From positions 868,001-932,000 of the forward strand of contig NC_022792.1 in NCBI RefSeq assembly GCF_000504085.1: a stretch of 64,000 nucleotides of DNA, written 5' to 3'. The first letter of the stretch is position 1; each line of letters opens with the position of its first letter. Shown here piece by piece: positions 1-8,611 of this stretch. This DNA comes from Pseudothermotoga elfii DSM 9442 = NBRC 107921 (lineage in GTDB: Bacteria > Thermotogota > Thermotogae > Thermotogales > DSM-5069). The notes below the pieces were generated by a model. The model did not search any database. It had not been told where the DNA came from and saw only the letters and a program-made list of their open reading frames with translations. Both the position numbers and the translations under genes were made by a program.

Positions 1-62
1 CACTGGTTAATCTGGTAGTTGACATAATATATGCTGTTTTAGATCCGAGAATGCGTGTTTAG
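1..62 (+). CDS. ABC transporter permease, DppB/OppB type (3' end only)
   Basis: Frame 3 is open from the first base to a TAG at 60-62 and encodes the tail LVVDIIYAVLDPRMRV. A C-terminus of this form, with DPR near the end, is typical of the first permease of dipeptide/oligopeptide ABC transporters. The next genes are the matching second permease and the two ATPases in the usual order, so this is very probably the DppB-like partner. Only 19 residues are visible, so substrate and length cannot be judged. The binding-protein gene would lie further upstream, outside the window. Confidence 0.75.
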   Translation, partial: LVNLVVDIIYAVLDPRMRV

Positions 63-73
63 GGGTGATTTAT

Positions 74-961
74 TTGACAGATTTGAAAACAGAAACAGCT
101 GTTTCCAAATGGAGACCGATTATAGAAGACTGGAAGCACACTTTTTATTTATGGAGACGCGCTAAATTGGCTATGATTGGAACATTTATCGTAATAGGTT
201 TCATTCTTATGGCAATCTTTGCTCCCTTGATTGCACCATATGATCCGGTGAAGACAGATTTGCCCAGCAGATTGCAACCACCAAGTGCGCAGCACATATT
301 TGGAACTGATCAATTCGGTAGAGATATTTTCAGTAGAGTTATGTATGGTGCACGTATTGAGGTCTGGATCATATTTCTCGTTACGGTAATCAGCGGAGCA
401 ATTGGAATAGGTGTTGGCGTGACTGCCGGATATTTTGGCGGAGCCATTGATGAAATATTAATGCGTATTACAGATATTTTTCTCGCTTTTCCACGACTTA
501 TTCTTGCGATGGCTCTCTCCGCCATGCTTGGGAGAGGTTTAACTAATGCTATAATCGCTATTTCCTTGGTTGAATGGACTGTCATCGCGAGACTTGCTCG
601 GGCGGAGGCAATGAGGGTTAAATCCCAGCCTTATATCGAAGCAATAAGAGCCGTGGGCGCTGGTAATTTCAGAATTCTGTTTTTCCATGTTTTGCCGATG
701 TGTTTATCGCCCGTTCTTGTTCAGTTGACATTGAGAATGGGAACGATTATTTTGACGGCTGCCGGGCTTGGTTTTCTTGGTTTGGGAGCACAACCTCCTA
801 CACCAGAGTGGGGCGCCATTGTAAGCGATGGGAGGAGTTATTTGGTACAGCAGTGGTGGATTTCAACCTTTCCGGGTTTATTCATAGCTATAGTCGTGCT
901 CGGTTTTAATTTACTTGGTGATGGTATCAGAGATATACTCGACCCAAGACTCAGGAGGTAA
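74..961 (+). CDS. Oligopeptide/dipeptide-type ABC transporter permease (DppC/OppC)
   Basis: Inner-membrane permease of the peptide/nickel/oligosaccharide ABC class. The N-terminal segment ends in a transmembrane helix followed by the family-typical LIAPYDP. Next come FGTDQFGRDIFSRV and the EAA loop EAIRAVGAG...LP that contacts the ATPases, and the C-terminus is GDGIRDILDPRLRR. I place the start at TTG 74, because the ribosome binding site AGGGGTGAT (61-69) would overlap a GTG start at 65. This gives 295 residues, usual for the family. It follows the DppB-like gene closely and is followed by two ATPase genes. In Thermotogales such systems often carry oligosaccharides rather than peptides, so the substrate is open. 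Confidence 0.9.
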   Translation: MTDLKTETAVSKWRPIIEDWKHTFYLWRRAKLAMIGTFIVIGFILMAIFAPLIAPYDPVKTDLPSRLQPPSAQHIFGTDQFGRDIFSRVMYGARIEVWIIFLVTVISGAIGIGVGVTAGYFGGAIDEILMRITDIFLAFPRLILAMALSAMLGRGLTNAIIAISLVEWTVIARLARAEAMRVKSQPYIEAIRAVGAGNFRILFFHVLPMCLSPVLVQLTLRMGTIILTAAGLGFLGLGAQPPTPEWGAIVSDGRSYLVQQWWISTFPGLFIAIVVLGFNLLGDGIRDILDPRLRR

Positions 962-964
962 ATT

Positions 965-1927
965 ATGAATCGAGGCTCATTACTGAATGTCAGTAAATTA
1001 CGCGTGGTTTTTTATACTTACAGAGGTGTTATAAAGGCTTTAAATGGTGTGGAGCTTTGGTTGAATGAAGAAGAGCGACTTGGGATAGTCGGTGAAACTG
1101 GTTGCGGGAAATCTGTCACAGCACTTTCAATAATGCGTTTGATAGAACAACCAGGTGAGATAGTATCAGGTAATGTTTTATTTAACAATCAGGATCTTTT
1201 AAAACTTGATGAGAATGAAATGGATAAAATAAGAGGGAAAAAGATTTCTATGATTTTCCAGGAGCCAATAGCAGCACTGAATCCGGTTTTTAAAGTAGGC
1301 TTCCAGATAGCTGAGACAATTGCTCACAGCCGTGAAATAACAATAAAAGATGCATATTCTCAGGTTCCTGAAGCACTTGAGATGGTCGGACTTGATTGGC
1401 AAAGAACGAAAGATCTCTATCCGCATGAATTGAGTGGGGGTATGGCCCAGAGAGTCATGATCGCTATGGCCTTAGCAGCAAGGCCAAAGCTTCTCATAGC
1501 AGACGAACCAACTTCTGCGCTCGACGTTACCATACAGGCTCAAATACTTGAACTGCTTGATAAATTGGTCACCGTCGGAAAAAATGCGGTTATACTGATT
1601 ACTCATGATCTTGGAATTGCTTCTGAATTTTGTGATCGTGTTGCTGTTATGTATGCTGGAAATGTTATTGAAGTGGCTAAGAGCGAGGAAATATTCAACA
1701 ACCCACTTCATCCATATACTAAAGGATTGATTGAGTCAATACCTGTGATAGATAAAAGTAGAGACCTTAAAGGCATAGCTGGTACTGTTCCTGATTTGGT
1801 TGATCCACCGTCGGGATGCAGATTTCATCCGAGGTGCAATCGAGCTTTCGACAAATGTTCAAGTGAATTGCCATCGCTTTTAGAAATTGAACCAGATCAT
1901 TTCGTGGCATGCCACCTTTACAATTAG
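965..1927 (+). CDS. Oligopeptide-type ABC transporter ATP-binding protein (OppD/DppD)
   Basis: First of two cytoplasmic ATPases energising the adjacent permeases. Walker A is GETGCGKS at residues 43-50, the ABC signature is LSGGMAQRV near residue 156, and Walker B LLIADEP with TSALD is near residue 176, followed by the H-loop in LITHDLG. The C-terminal extension of the Opp family is present, with HPYTKGL and a Cys-containing tail (GCRFHPRCNRAFDKC). At 320 residues it has the usual OppD length. The ribosome binding site AGGAGG lies in the end of the permease gene, so the genes are co-transcribed. Confidence 0.93.
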   Translation: MNRGSLLNVSKLRVVFYTYRGVIKALNGVELWLNEEERLGIVGETGCGKSVTALSIMRLIEQPGEIVSGNVLFNNQDLLKLDENEMDKIRGKKISMIFQEPIAALNPVFKVGFQIAETIAHSREITIKDAYSQVPEALEMVGLDWQRTKDLYPHELSGGMAQRVMIAMALAARPKLLIADEPTSALDVTIQAQILELLDKLVTVGKNAVILITHDLGIASEFCDRVAVMYAGNVIEVAKSEEIFNNPLHPYTKGLIESIPVIDKSRDLKGIAGTVPDLVDPPSGCRFHPRCNRAFDKCSSELPSLLEIEPDHFVACHLYN

Positions 1928-1939
1928 GAGGCGTTGTTT

Positions 1940-2899
1940 GTGGAAACATTAGTCAAAGTTGAGAATCTGAAAAAATACTTTGAGATCAGAAAATCCTTTT
2001 TCTCAAAACCTCTGTATGTGAAAGCAGTTGAAGATGTGACTTTCCAGATACCAAAAGGTTCTATATTTGCTGTAGTAGGGGAATCCGGGTCTGGTAAAAG
2101 CACGCTTGGAAGAACTATTTTGAAGCTTATTGAACCAACGTCTGGAAAGATATTCTATGGCGGCAACGACATAAGTGAATTAACTCGCAAAGAAATGATG
2201 GAATACAGACAAAAAATGCAGATTGTCCAGCAAGACCCCTACAACTCTCTTCACCCGAGAAAGCTTATAAAAGATATCATTGGTGAGGGTTTGAAGATTC
2301 ATTTCGATATGAGATCAGATGAAATATATGTAAAAATCAGGGATATTCTCGAACTTGTTGGTTTGAGAGAAGAACACATGTTCAGATATCCACACGAATT
2401 CTCTGGAGGGCAAAGACAGAGAATAGCAATAGCCAGAGCGCTTGTACTAAAGCCGGAATTTGTGGTACTTGATGAACCTACCTCTGCATTAGATGTGTCC
2501 GTTCAGGCGCGCGTCCTTGCACTTTTGAAAGAGTTGCGCGAGAAATTTTCACTCACTTATCTGTTTATAACACATAACCTGGCAGTTGTCGATTATATGG
2601 CGACGAATGTCGTTGTTATGTATCTTGGGAAAGTTATGGAGCTTGGTTCTAAAGATGACATTTTCAAAAGAGCTGCTCATCCTTATACATCTGTTTTACT
2701 TGATTCCGTACCGACTGTGGGGAGAGGGAAAAGAAAGCACTCTGTTCCACGTGGCGAAATACCTAATCCGGCAAATCCTCCAGAAGGATGTGTTTTTCAT
2801 ACAAGATGCCCGAAGGCACAGAGTATATGCCAGCAACAGGTTCCCGATTTTATCGAGGTAGCCCCCGGGCATTTTTGCAGATGCCATTTTTGTCGTTAA
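1940..2899 (+). CDS. Oligopeptide-type ABC transporter ATP-binding protein (OppF/DppF)
   Basis: Second ATPase of the transporter. It has Walker A GESGSGKS, signature FSGGQRQRI, Walker B FVVLDEP followed by TSALDVS, the H-loop FITHNLA, and the Opp-family C-terminus with HPYTSVLL and a CxxxC tail ([15 protein letters not shown]). GTG 1940 sits 7 bases after AGGAGGC (1926-1932), whereas TTG 1934 would be too close, so 1940 is preferred (319 residues). It is the last gene of the operon. Its 3' end overlaps the 3' end of the convergent chemoreceptor gene by 4 bp. Confidence 0.92.
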   Translation: METLVKVENLKKYFEIRKSFFSKPLYVKAVEDVTFQIPKGSIFAVVGESGSGKSTLGRTILKLIEPTSGKIFYGGNDISELTRKEMMEYRQKMQIVQQDPYNSLHPRKLIKDIIGEGLKIHFDMRSDEIYVKIRDILELVGLREEHMFRYPHEFSGGQRQRIAIARALVLKPEFVVLDEPTSALDVSVQARVLALLKELREKFSLTYLFITHNLAVVDYMATNVVVMYLGKVMELGSKDDIFKRAAHPYTSVLLDSVPTVGRGKRKHSVPRGEIPNPANPPEGCVFHTRCPKAQSICQQQVPDFIEVAPGHFCRCHFCR

Positions 2900-4395
2900 A
2901 TTTTTTCCTGTTCGATTTGTTTTTCAAGGCGTTTTAGTATCAGATTTGCTCCTGCAACGCCTTTGAATGTATTGTTTTTTATTATAGAAAAAGCCACTGT
3001 TAAAACCATGTTTCCTGTAGCACGGGACTTAATAGGATCTGACACTGTCCAGTCTGTTTTGTTTTGCTTCAAGTAGTTAAAATATTTTCTGTCAGATATA
3101 TTTCCTTTTTTGCCTGTGCTGGTTATAAAGTTTCCTTTTTCGTCTGCTATAAAAAATGCTTCGTAAATGTCGCCTTTAAGCTTTAAGAAGTCCCTTACTT
3201 TGGGCTCAAGGCTTGTCCAGTCAAGTTTCTGGCATTCATCAGATAAGATTAAATCACGTAAATCTTCAAGTTCTTTTACCAGCCATTTTCTTGTTCCAGT
3301 AAGCGTTCTGAGTTTAAGAGACTTTATTGTGAGAATTTCACTGCTATTCGAAAGATTCCGCGAAAGTGTGCTGAGTTGCTGAACGGCTTTGTCGGTTTCT
3401 TCCACAAAGTTGAGTATTTCACTTGCAGTTGTTGCGTTGCTGTTCACGGCGGATTCTATTTCCTGGGTAGATCGTATTTGCGAATCTATCGCATACAGAA
3501 CTTCGTTCACTATATTTTTGAATTCAGAGATGCTCTCTTTTAATTGTGAAAGAGAAGAATTGAATTCTTCTCCAAAAGCCACGGTTTTTTCCACAGAATC
3601 AACAACTGTATTGCTTTTATCGATTGATTCATTAATAGTAATCTCTATATTTTTAACCTGATCAGAAATTTCCTGGGCAGATCTGTGAGATTGTTCAGCA
3701 AGTTTTCTAACTTCATCAGCGACAACAGCAAAACCACGTCCATGTTCACCAGCTCTTGCAGCCTCTATTGCCGCATTGAGAGCCAGAAGGTTTGTTTGCT
3801 CGGCTATTTGTTGAATTACTTTTACCATTTCCCCTATCCCCTGGGAAACTTTTCCGAGCCTGCCCATCGTTTGAACGAGATCATTCAGCCTTTCCTTAGC
3901 AACGAGATTTTCATGAGAAAGATCATCCACTTCTTTTTTCAACTTTAAAACATCCCGTTCAAGGTCTTCAAATTTGTATTGCATCTTTCCGGTACTTTCT
4001 TCTACCATTTTGGCGCTATTTGCAATTTCATTTGCTCCTGATGATGTCTCTTCCAGAGAAGCGGTGAGTGACTGAATCAATTCTGATATTCTTTTAGACC
4101 TCTGCGAGAGCGTGTTAGACATACTTTCCATTTGTTTTGAGGCATTGGCGAGATCTTCGGCATCTTTTTTAAGGCCATCTGAGGATATGAAGAGCTCTCT
4201 GAAAAGATTGTTTGTTTCGTCTGCCTTATCTTGAATGGACTTTACTTGAGACGGCTTTCTTCTGAGGAAATTTCTTATCAGTACAAATACGATGATGGCA
4301 CAGAACAGTATAGAAGTTAACAACTGTGAGTAAGACGTCCTGAACAGAGAAAAGAGCAATCCTGCGATACTAACGAAAACAATGACTATACTCAT
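2896..4395 (-). CDS. Methyl-accepting chemotaxis protein with a C-terminal Cache-like sensor domain
   Basis: A chemoreceptor that would signal through CheA/CheW. The first 45 residues form two membrane segments separated by a very short loop, so there is no extracytoplasmic sensing domain. A long helical region follows, with the conserved hairpin tip [24 protein letters not shown] that binds CheA/CheW. Unusually, about 120 residues follow the signalling domain (around 375-495). They read as a Cache/PDC-type sensor ([37 protein letters not shown]), which would lie in the cytoplasm. At 499 residues it is of medium length. It is preceded by AGGAGG on the minus strand and is divergent from the DUF368 gene. 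The signalling assignment is firm; the Cache call rests on pattern only. Confidence 0.88.
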   Translation of the reverse strand: MSIVIVFVSIAGLLFSLFRTSYSQLLTSILFCAIIVFVLIRNFLRRKPSQVKSIQDKADETNNLFRELFISSDGLKKDAEDLANASKQMESMSNTLSQRSKRISELIQSLTASLEETSSGANEIANSAKMVEESTGKMQYKFEDLERDVLKLKKEVDDLSHENLVAKERLNDLVQTMGRLGKVSQGIGEMVKVIQQIAEQTNLLALNAAIEAARAGEHGRGFAVVADEVRKLAEQSHRSAQEISDQVKNIEITINESIDKSNTVVDSVEKTVAFGEEFNSSLSQLKESISEFKNIVNEVLYAIDSQIRSTQEIESAVNSNATTASEILNFVEETDKAVQQLSTLSRNLSNSSEILTIKSLKLRTLTGTRKWLVKELEDLRDLILSDECQKLDWTSLEPKVRDFLKLKGDIYEAFFIADEKGNFITSTGKKGNISDRKYFNYLKQNKTDWTVSDPIKSRATGNMVLTVAFSIIKNNTFKGVAGANLILKRLEKQIEQEKI

Positions 4396-4479
4396 TGTTA
4401 TACCTCCTCGAAAGTTTATCGATTTTATTATATATTAGAATTGTTGTAGAATAGCTGAAGACGAAGCAGGAGGAAGAAA

Positions 4480-5265
4480 ATGATTAGAGAATTCATCTGC
4501 GGTTTTCTCATTGGCCTGGCGAATCTTGTGCCTGGAATAAGCGGTGGAACAATTGCAGTTGTTTTGGGGATTTATGAGAAATTAATTATGGCGATTGTTG
4601 GCATCCTCAAGTTAAAATTTTCTAAGGATCAGCTGAAAATGGTTTCTTTTGTTGGCGCAGGTTTGGTCATTTCTATTGTACTCGGATCAAAATTTGTAAA
4701 CTGGTCTCTAAATCATGCTGCCGGCTTCACCTACGCAGCATTTTTTGGCTTTGTTGTGGGTACTGTACCATTTCTGGCAAAACAACTTGGTAAAATTAAA
4801 ATTCATTACATAGTGTTTGGAATCATTATATTCCTTTTCTTGGAATACTCCAGTATATCCTTCAACACTTCAAAATTTCTTTTTCCAGTTGTTGGTTTTA
4901 TTTCAGCTTTTGCCATGGTTATACCTGGTTTGAGTGGCTCTCTTGTTATGCTTATTTTTGGTGTGTATAACGATGTATTGAGTGCAGTAAGTTCAATGAA
5001 GATAGATTTACTGTTTTTGTTTGGTTTTGGTGCAATCTTTGGTTTGATTTTTGCTTCTATTTTTATGAAATATCTCTTTGAAAAATTTCTTGTTCAGACA
5101 AGAAATTTCATTTTTGGGCTGGTGATAGCGTCACTTTTAAAGATTCAGCCATTCGATAAGCAGAGTTTTTCATTATATGGGTACCTTTGCGTGATGGTTG
5201 TTATAATAATTACGGGATTAGCCTCATTTCAACTCGCAAAATCTTCAAAACTCGAGCAGGGGTAG
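4480..5265 (+). CDS. DUF368 membrane protein, probable polyprenyl-phosphate transporter (PopT-like)
   Basis: A very hydrophobic protein of 261 residues with about eight membrane segments. It carries the two inverted-repeat signatures of the DUF368 family, NLVPGISGGTIAVVLGIYE near the N-terminus and MVIPGLSGSLVMLIFGVYND in the second half. DUF368 proteins have been linked to recycling of undecaprenyl phosphate (the cell-wall lipid carrier) across the membrane; that function is transferred by family, not shown here. ATG 4480 follows AGGAGGAAGAAA. It is a single gene, separated from the following amino acid transporter by 37 bases. Confidence 0.85.
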   Translation: MIREFICGFLIGLANLVPGISGGTIAVVLGIYEKLIMAIVGILKLKFSKDQLKMVSFVGAGLVISIVLGSKFVNWSLNHAAGFTYAAFFGFVVGTVPFLAKQLGKIKIHYIVFGIIIFLFLEYSSISFNTSKFLFPVVGFISAFAMVIPGLSGSLVMLIFGVYNDVLSAVSSMKIDLLFLFGFGAIFGLIFASIFMKYLFEKFLVQTRNFIFGLVIASLLKIQPFDKQSFSLYGYLCVMVVIIITGLASFQLAKSSKLEQG

Positions 5266-5268
5266 TTA

Positions 5269-5277
5269 TGATATAAT
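5269..5277 (+). promoter_or_regulatory. Possible extended -10 promoter for the amino acid transporter operon
   Basis: TGATATAAT reads as an extended -10 element (TG, one base, TATAAT at 5272-5277) 26 bases before the binding-protein ATG at 5303. No good -35 hexamer lies at 16-18 bases, which extended -10 promoters tolerate. The assignment is weak because AT-rich sequence produces such matches by chance. Confidence 0.35.
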
Positions 5278-5302
5278 TTTCATTCGAAAGGAGGGGGAAT
5301 AG

Positions 5303-6028
5303 ATGAAATTTACACGTGCGATGTTTCTTATATTAATTTTGCTTTCTGCCATGACTTTTTCCAGGACTATAACTGTTGGTACCAGTGCAGATTTTCCACC
5401 TTTTGAGTACATCGAGAATGGTCAATTTGTTGGGTTTGACATGGATCTAATGCGGGAAATTGCAAAAATCGCCGGATTTGATCTGAAATTTGTTGATATG
5501 AGTTTCGATTCGCTCATTCCTGCACTCCGTGCCGGTCAGGTTGATGTAGTCGCGGCTGCAATGACAATTACTGACGAACGGAAGCAGGTGGTAGATTTTT
5601 CAATTCCATACTGGACAGCAGATCAAAGTGTGATTGTTAAATCGGAAAGTCCTCTAACTATTACCGTTCTCTTTAGCAAAGGAAAGATCGGAGTTCAGAC
5701 TGGTACAACAGGTGATTTGTGGTGTACAGACAATCTGGTCAGTACAGGTATGCTCCCTGAAAAAAATTTGAAACGATATGACACCTTTGTACTTGCTCTA
5801 AGCGACTTGTTAAATGGAAATATAGATGCGATTGTCCTTGACTCGCCGGTTGCAAATAGATTTGCTGCTACAAAACCCGTCAGAGTTGTTGGAATAATAA
5901 CAACAGGTGAGCAGTACGGCGTGGCTGTTAGAAAAGGGGAAAAAGAATTGCTTGAAAAAATAAACAATGCTATAAAGGTTCTTAACGAATCTGGAAAAAT
6001 GTCCGAGCTTATTGATAAATATTTCTGA
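5303..6028 (+). CDS. Polar amino acid ABC transporter substrate-binding protein
   Basis: Secreted or lipid-tethered receptor of a polar amino acid importer. A signal peptide covers about residues 1-20 (MKFTRAMFLILILLSAMTFS). The mature start TITVGTSADFPPFEY...FVGFDMDLMREIAK is the classic SBP_bac_3 opening, with later family blocks FDSLIPALRAGQVDVVAAAMTIT and YGVAVRKGEKELLEKIN. Its 241 residues are normal. There is no lipobox Cys at the cleavage region, so it may be free in the periplasm or membrane-anchored by its uncleaved signal. It is the first gene of a binding protein-permease-ATPase-permease operon, with ribosome binding site AAAGGAGGGG. Confidence 0.92.
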   Translation: MKFTRAMFLILILLSAMTFSRTITVGTSADFPPFEYIENGQFVGFDMDLMREIAKIAGFDLKFVDMSFDSLIPALRAGQVDVVAAAMTITDERKQVVDFSIPYWTADQSVIVKSESPLTITVLFSKGKIGVQTGTTGDLWCTDNLVSTGMLPEKNLKRYDTFVLALSDLLNGNIDAIVLDSPVANRFAATKPVRVVGIITTGEQYGVAVRKGEKELLEKINNAIKVLNESGKMSELIDKYF

Positions 6029-6048
6029 GCTGAGTGGGGGGTTAAACC

Positions 6049-6726
6049 GTAGACAAATTTGTACTGGTCATTTATTCTCTGCCTTATCTGTTTCGGGGCA
6101 CACTGGTTACCATAGAGTTGACTGTTCTTGGACTGGCGGTCGGCTTGATCGTAGCAGTACCTGTGAGTTTTTCACAGATTTATGGTAACCGTGCTGCCCG
6201 CCTGTTAAGTTCTTTTTATGAAAAGATTTTGAGAAGTATACCGCTTTTAGTTTTACTCATGCTGATCTTCTATGGATTACCAGAAATAGGCATAAGACTT
6301 GACCCATTTCTGGCGTGTGTACTTGGGCTTGGTTTAAGAAGCTCGGCTTACCAATCCCAAATATTCAGAGGAGCTATATTATCAGTTGGCAAAGGTCAGA
6401 CTCTCGCGGCCATGTCTATTGGAATGACAAAGATTCAGATTTTCAGATATATTGTCTTTCCGCAGGCACTTCGTTTTTCCATAGCTCCATGGACAAATGA
6501 ACTCACCATAGTACTTAAAGATTCTTCCATGGCGTATGCACTTGGTGTAGTGGAACTTTTAAGACAGGGAAGCTATATTATTTCCACTACTTATGAGCCG
6601 ATGGTAATCTTCATTACCTGCGCTGTAATATATTTGATCATGACATTGTTGGCCAATAGAGTTATGATGTTTCTTGAAAGGAAACTTCAAGTACCCGGTT
6701 TTGAAATCAAGGAGGTTTCGCGTTGA
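6049..6726 (+). CDS. Polar amino acid ABC transporter permease with an apparent GTA start codon
   Basis: Permease of the His/Glu/Gln/Arg/opine class. The EAA-type loop (AAMSIGMTKIQIFRYIVFPQALR) and the family C-terminus are clear. The first canonical in-frame start, TTG 6118, gives only 202 residues and cuts off most of the first helix. The frame is open upstream to a TAA at 6043-6045, and the extra residues (VDKFVLVIYSLPYLFRGTL) align without gaps to residues 1-19 of the second permease in this operon (SFWEIAIFSLPKLLNGL), with its Met1 against the GTA at 6049. A G-run (6036-6041) lies 7 bases before that GTA, ideal for a ribosome binding site. The gene starting at 6049 would encode 225 residues against 223 in the paralogue. 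Either the start mutated from GTG, a non-standard start is used, or there is a base error. Confidence 0.75.
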   Translation, partial: VDKFVLVIYSLPYLFRGTLVTIELTVLGLAVGLIVAVPVSFSQIYGNRAARLLSSFYEKILRSIPLLVLLMLIFYGLPEIGIRLDPFLACVLGLGLRSSAYQSQIFRGAILSVGKGQTLAAMSIGMTKIQIFRYIVFPQALRFSIAPWTNELTIVLKDSSMAYALGVVELLRQGSYIISTTYEPMVIFITCAVIYLIMTLLANRVMMFLERKLQVPGFEIKEVSR

Positions 6727-7478
6727 ACAATATTGTCCTGAAGGTGGAAAACCTTAAAAAGAGTTACGGAAAAAACGAGATCCTTAAAGGGGTGTCACTT
6801 GAGGTTAAAAAGGGAGAAACTAAAGTTATAATAGGACCAAGTGGTACAGGAAAAAGTACTCTTCTTGGTTGTATAAACAGATTGGTGGAACCAGACTCAG
6901 GAAAAGTGTATCTTGATGATGAAGAGATAACATCTCATAATATTCATAAAATGAGGCAAAAAATAGGATATGTTTTTCAGGATTTTAATCTTTTCAACCA
7001 TCTTACGGTTCTTGATAATGTCAGAATAGGTTTGGTGAAGGTGCAGAAGATTCCCAAGGAGGAAGCTACGAAGATTGCGATGGAACAACTTGGAAAAGTA
7101 GGTCTTTTGGAAAAAGTAAATTTGTATCCAGCACAGCTTTCTGGAGGGCAAAAACAACGTGTAGCGATAGCAAGAGCTCTTGCTATGAGACCAAGGCTGA
7201 TTCTTTTTGATGAACCGACCTCGGCGCTTGATCCAGAACTGATCGGTGAGGTTCTTTCTGTTATGACAGATCTTGCTAAATCTGGAATGACCATGCTCGT
7301 TGTTACGCACGAACTTGGCTTTGCTCGGACTGTTGCTGATGAAATAATATTTATGGAAAACGGAGTTATAGTTGAACATGGACCGACCAATCTTATATTT
7401 ACAAATCCTCAGAAAGAAAGGACAAGACAATTTTTAAGAAAACTGAGTGAACTTTACGGAGAGGAAAAAACAAAATGA
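6723..7478 (+). CDS. Polar amino acid ABC transporter ATP-binding protein (GlnQ/HisP type)
   Basis: Cytoplasmic ATPase of the amino acid importer. It has Walker A GPSGTGKST, Q-loop VFQDFNLFNHLTVLDNV, signature LSGGQKQRVAIARALA, Walker [15 protein letters not shown] and H-loop VVTHELGFAR, all canonical and characteristic of the GlnQ/HisP subfamily. At 251 residues its length is typical. TTG 6723 overlaps the permease stop by 4 bp (TTGA) and follows AAGGAGG, so translation is coupled. The following permease in turn overlaps this gene by 4 bp. Confidence 0.94.
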   Translation: MNNIVLKVENLKKSYGKNEILKGVSLEVKKGETKVIIGPSGTGKSTLLGCINRLVEPDSGKVYLDDEEITSHNIHKMRQKIGYVFQDFNLFNHLTVLDNVRIGLVKVQKIPKEEATKIAMEQLGKVGLLEKVNLYPAQLSGGQKQRVAIARALAMRPRLILFDEPTSALDPELIGEVLSVMTDLAKSGMTMLVVTHELGFARTVADEIIFMENGVIVEHGPTNLIFTNPQKERTRQFLRKLSELYGEEKTK

Positions 7479-8146
7479 GCTTCTGGGAAATTGCGATTTT
7501 TTCTCTTCCAAAGTTACTCAATGGCCTTGTTACAACTTTATATATGACATTATTTGCTGCGATAACAGGATTTATCATGGGAATCATTTTGTGCGTGGGT
7601 CGTATCTATGGAAGAAAAATAATCAGATTTATTTGCGCAGGTTTTATAGAACTAATTCGCGGTACGCCAATGCTTGTTCAATTATTTATCCTTTACTATG
7701 GTCTACCAGTCTACGGAATAAGGCTCACTCCTTTAATGGCGGCTTTAATTGGGTTTTGTATAAACAGTTCTGCTTATCAGGCAGAATATATTCGCGGAGC
7801 CATACAGTCAATCGGGTCAGGACAAATGGTTGCTGCTCTATCAATAGGAATGACAAAATGGCAGGCTGTGAGGTTAATAATCCTGCCCCAGGCATTGAGG
7901 AGAGTTATACCCGCATGGACTAATGAGTTCATATATTTGCTGAAATATACATCGATGGCTTATATAATAGGAGCACCAGAGATGATGGCTCAGGCAAAAT
8001 TTATTGCAAGCAGAAATTTTGAATTTTTCAAAGTATATCTCCTTACTGCTTTTATTTATATAGCTCTGGTGTGGCTGGCAACAGTTCTTTTCTCAAAACT
8101 TGAAAAAAGATTGCAGATTCCCGGTACTGTGGTTGGAGAAAGGTAG
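7475..8146 (+). CDS. Polar amino acid ABC transporter permease (second)
   Basis: Second membrane subunit of the importer, 223 residues with about five membrane helices. The inner loop AALSIGMTKWQAVRLIILPQALRRVIPAWTNEFIYLLK is the EAA motif that docks on the ATPase and is closely similar to that of the first permease. ATG 7475 overlaps the ATPase stop (ATGA). Having two permease genes suggests a heterodimeric channel. It ends one base before the convergent unknown gene at 8148, and I saw no terminator hairpin between them. Confidence 0.93.
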   Translation: MSFWEIAIFSLPKLLNGLVTTLYMTLFAAITGFIMGIILCVGRIYGRKIIRFICAGFIELIRGTPMLVQLFILYYGLPVYGIRLTPLMAALIGFCINSSAYQAEYIRGAIQSIGSGQMVAALSIGMTKWQAVRLIILPQALRRVIPAWTNEFIYLLKYTSMAYIIGAPEMMAQAKFIASRNFEFFKVYLLTAFIYIALVWLATVLFSKLEKRLQIPGTVVGER

Positions 8147-8147
8147 A

Positions 8148-8597
8148 TCAGGACAAAAGTTCTTTTAAAATCTGTGGCTCTATTCTAAAAAATGATCCCC
8201 TTCCCTGCAGAAAATGGTGTTTTTCAAAAAGATGTATAGAAAGATCACTAAGCGTTAATTGAAGATTACTGCCGATTTTTTTAATAACAACCACCCTTTT
8301 CCTGAAAATACCATCTTTAAATGGGCATGGGATAAATCCTCTCGCTTCGTAAAGCTGAACCTCCCATTTGTTTCTTACAATCACAGATTCTCCAAGGCCC
8401 TTCAAAGCTTCATTCATCATTTCTTTCATCCATCTGGAAACTTCTTCAAAGCTCAGGTTAAATCTGGCCATCAAGTTTTCATCGGTTTGAATTATATCCG
8501 CAAGATTTCTACTATCTTCTCCCAGAAAACCCATAGAGCTTATAACACCTGGTTGCATGTTTTTTTGAGCTTCGATGTATTCAGGAGGCATTTTCAT
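8148..8597 (-). CDS. Unknown protein at the end of the Rnf/Nqr operon
   Basis: I do not recognise this 149-residue protein. It has no signal peptide, no membrane segment and only one Cys. The N-terminal half is helical (DENLMARFNLSFEEVSRWMKEMMNEAL) and the C-terminal half is basic and beta-rich (FRKRVVVIKKIGSNLQLTLSDLSIHLFEKHHF). It starts 14 bases after the NqrF gene on the same strand, so it is probably the last gene of the redox operon. A role in assembly or regulation of that complex is possible but unsupported by any motif. Confidence 0.6.
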   Translation of the reverse strand: MKMPPEYIEAQKNMQPGVISSMGFLGEDSRNLADIIQTDENLMARFNLSFEEVSRWMKEMMNEALKGLGESVIVRNKWEVQLYEARGFIPCPFKDGIFRKRVVVIKKIGSNLQLTLSDLSIHLFEKHHFLQGRGSFFRIEPQILKELLS

Positions 8598-8611
8598 AAC
8601 CTCACCCCTTA

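Noticed and set aside
6897-7430. Long minus-strand frame (177 codons) opposite the amino acid transporter ATPase
   Set aside because: The plus-strand ATPase has every ABC motif. The antisense frame is low-complexity, His/Lys/Phe-rich and lacks any ribosome binding site or family match.
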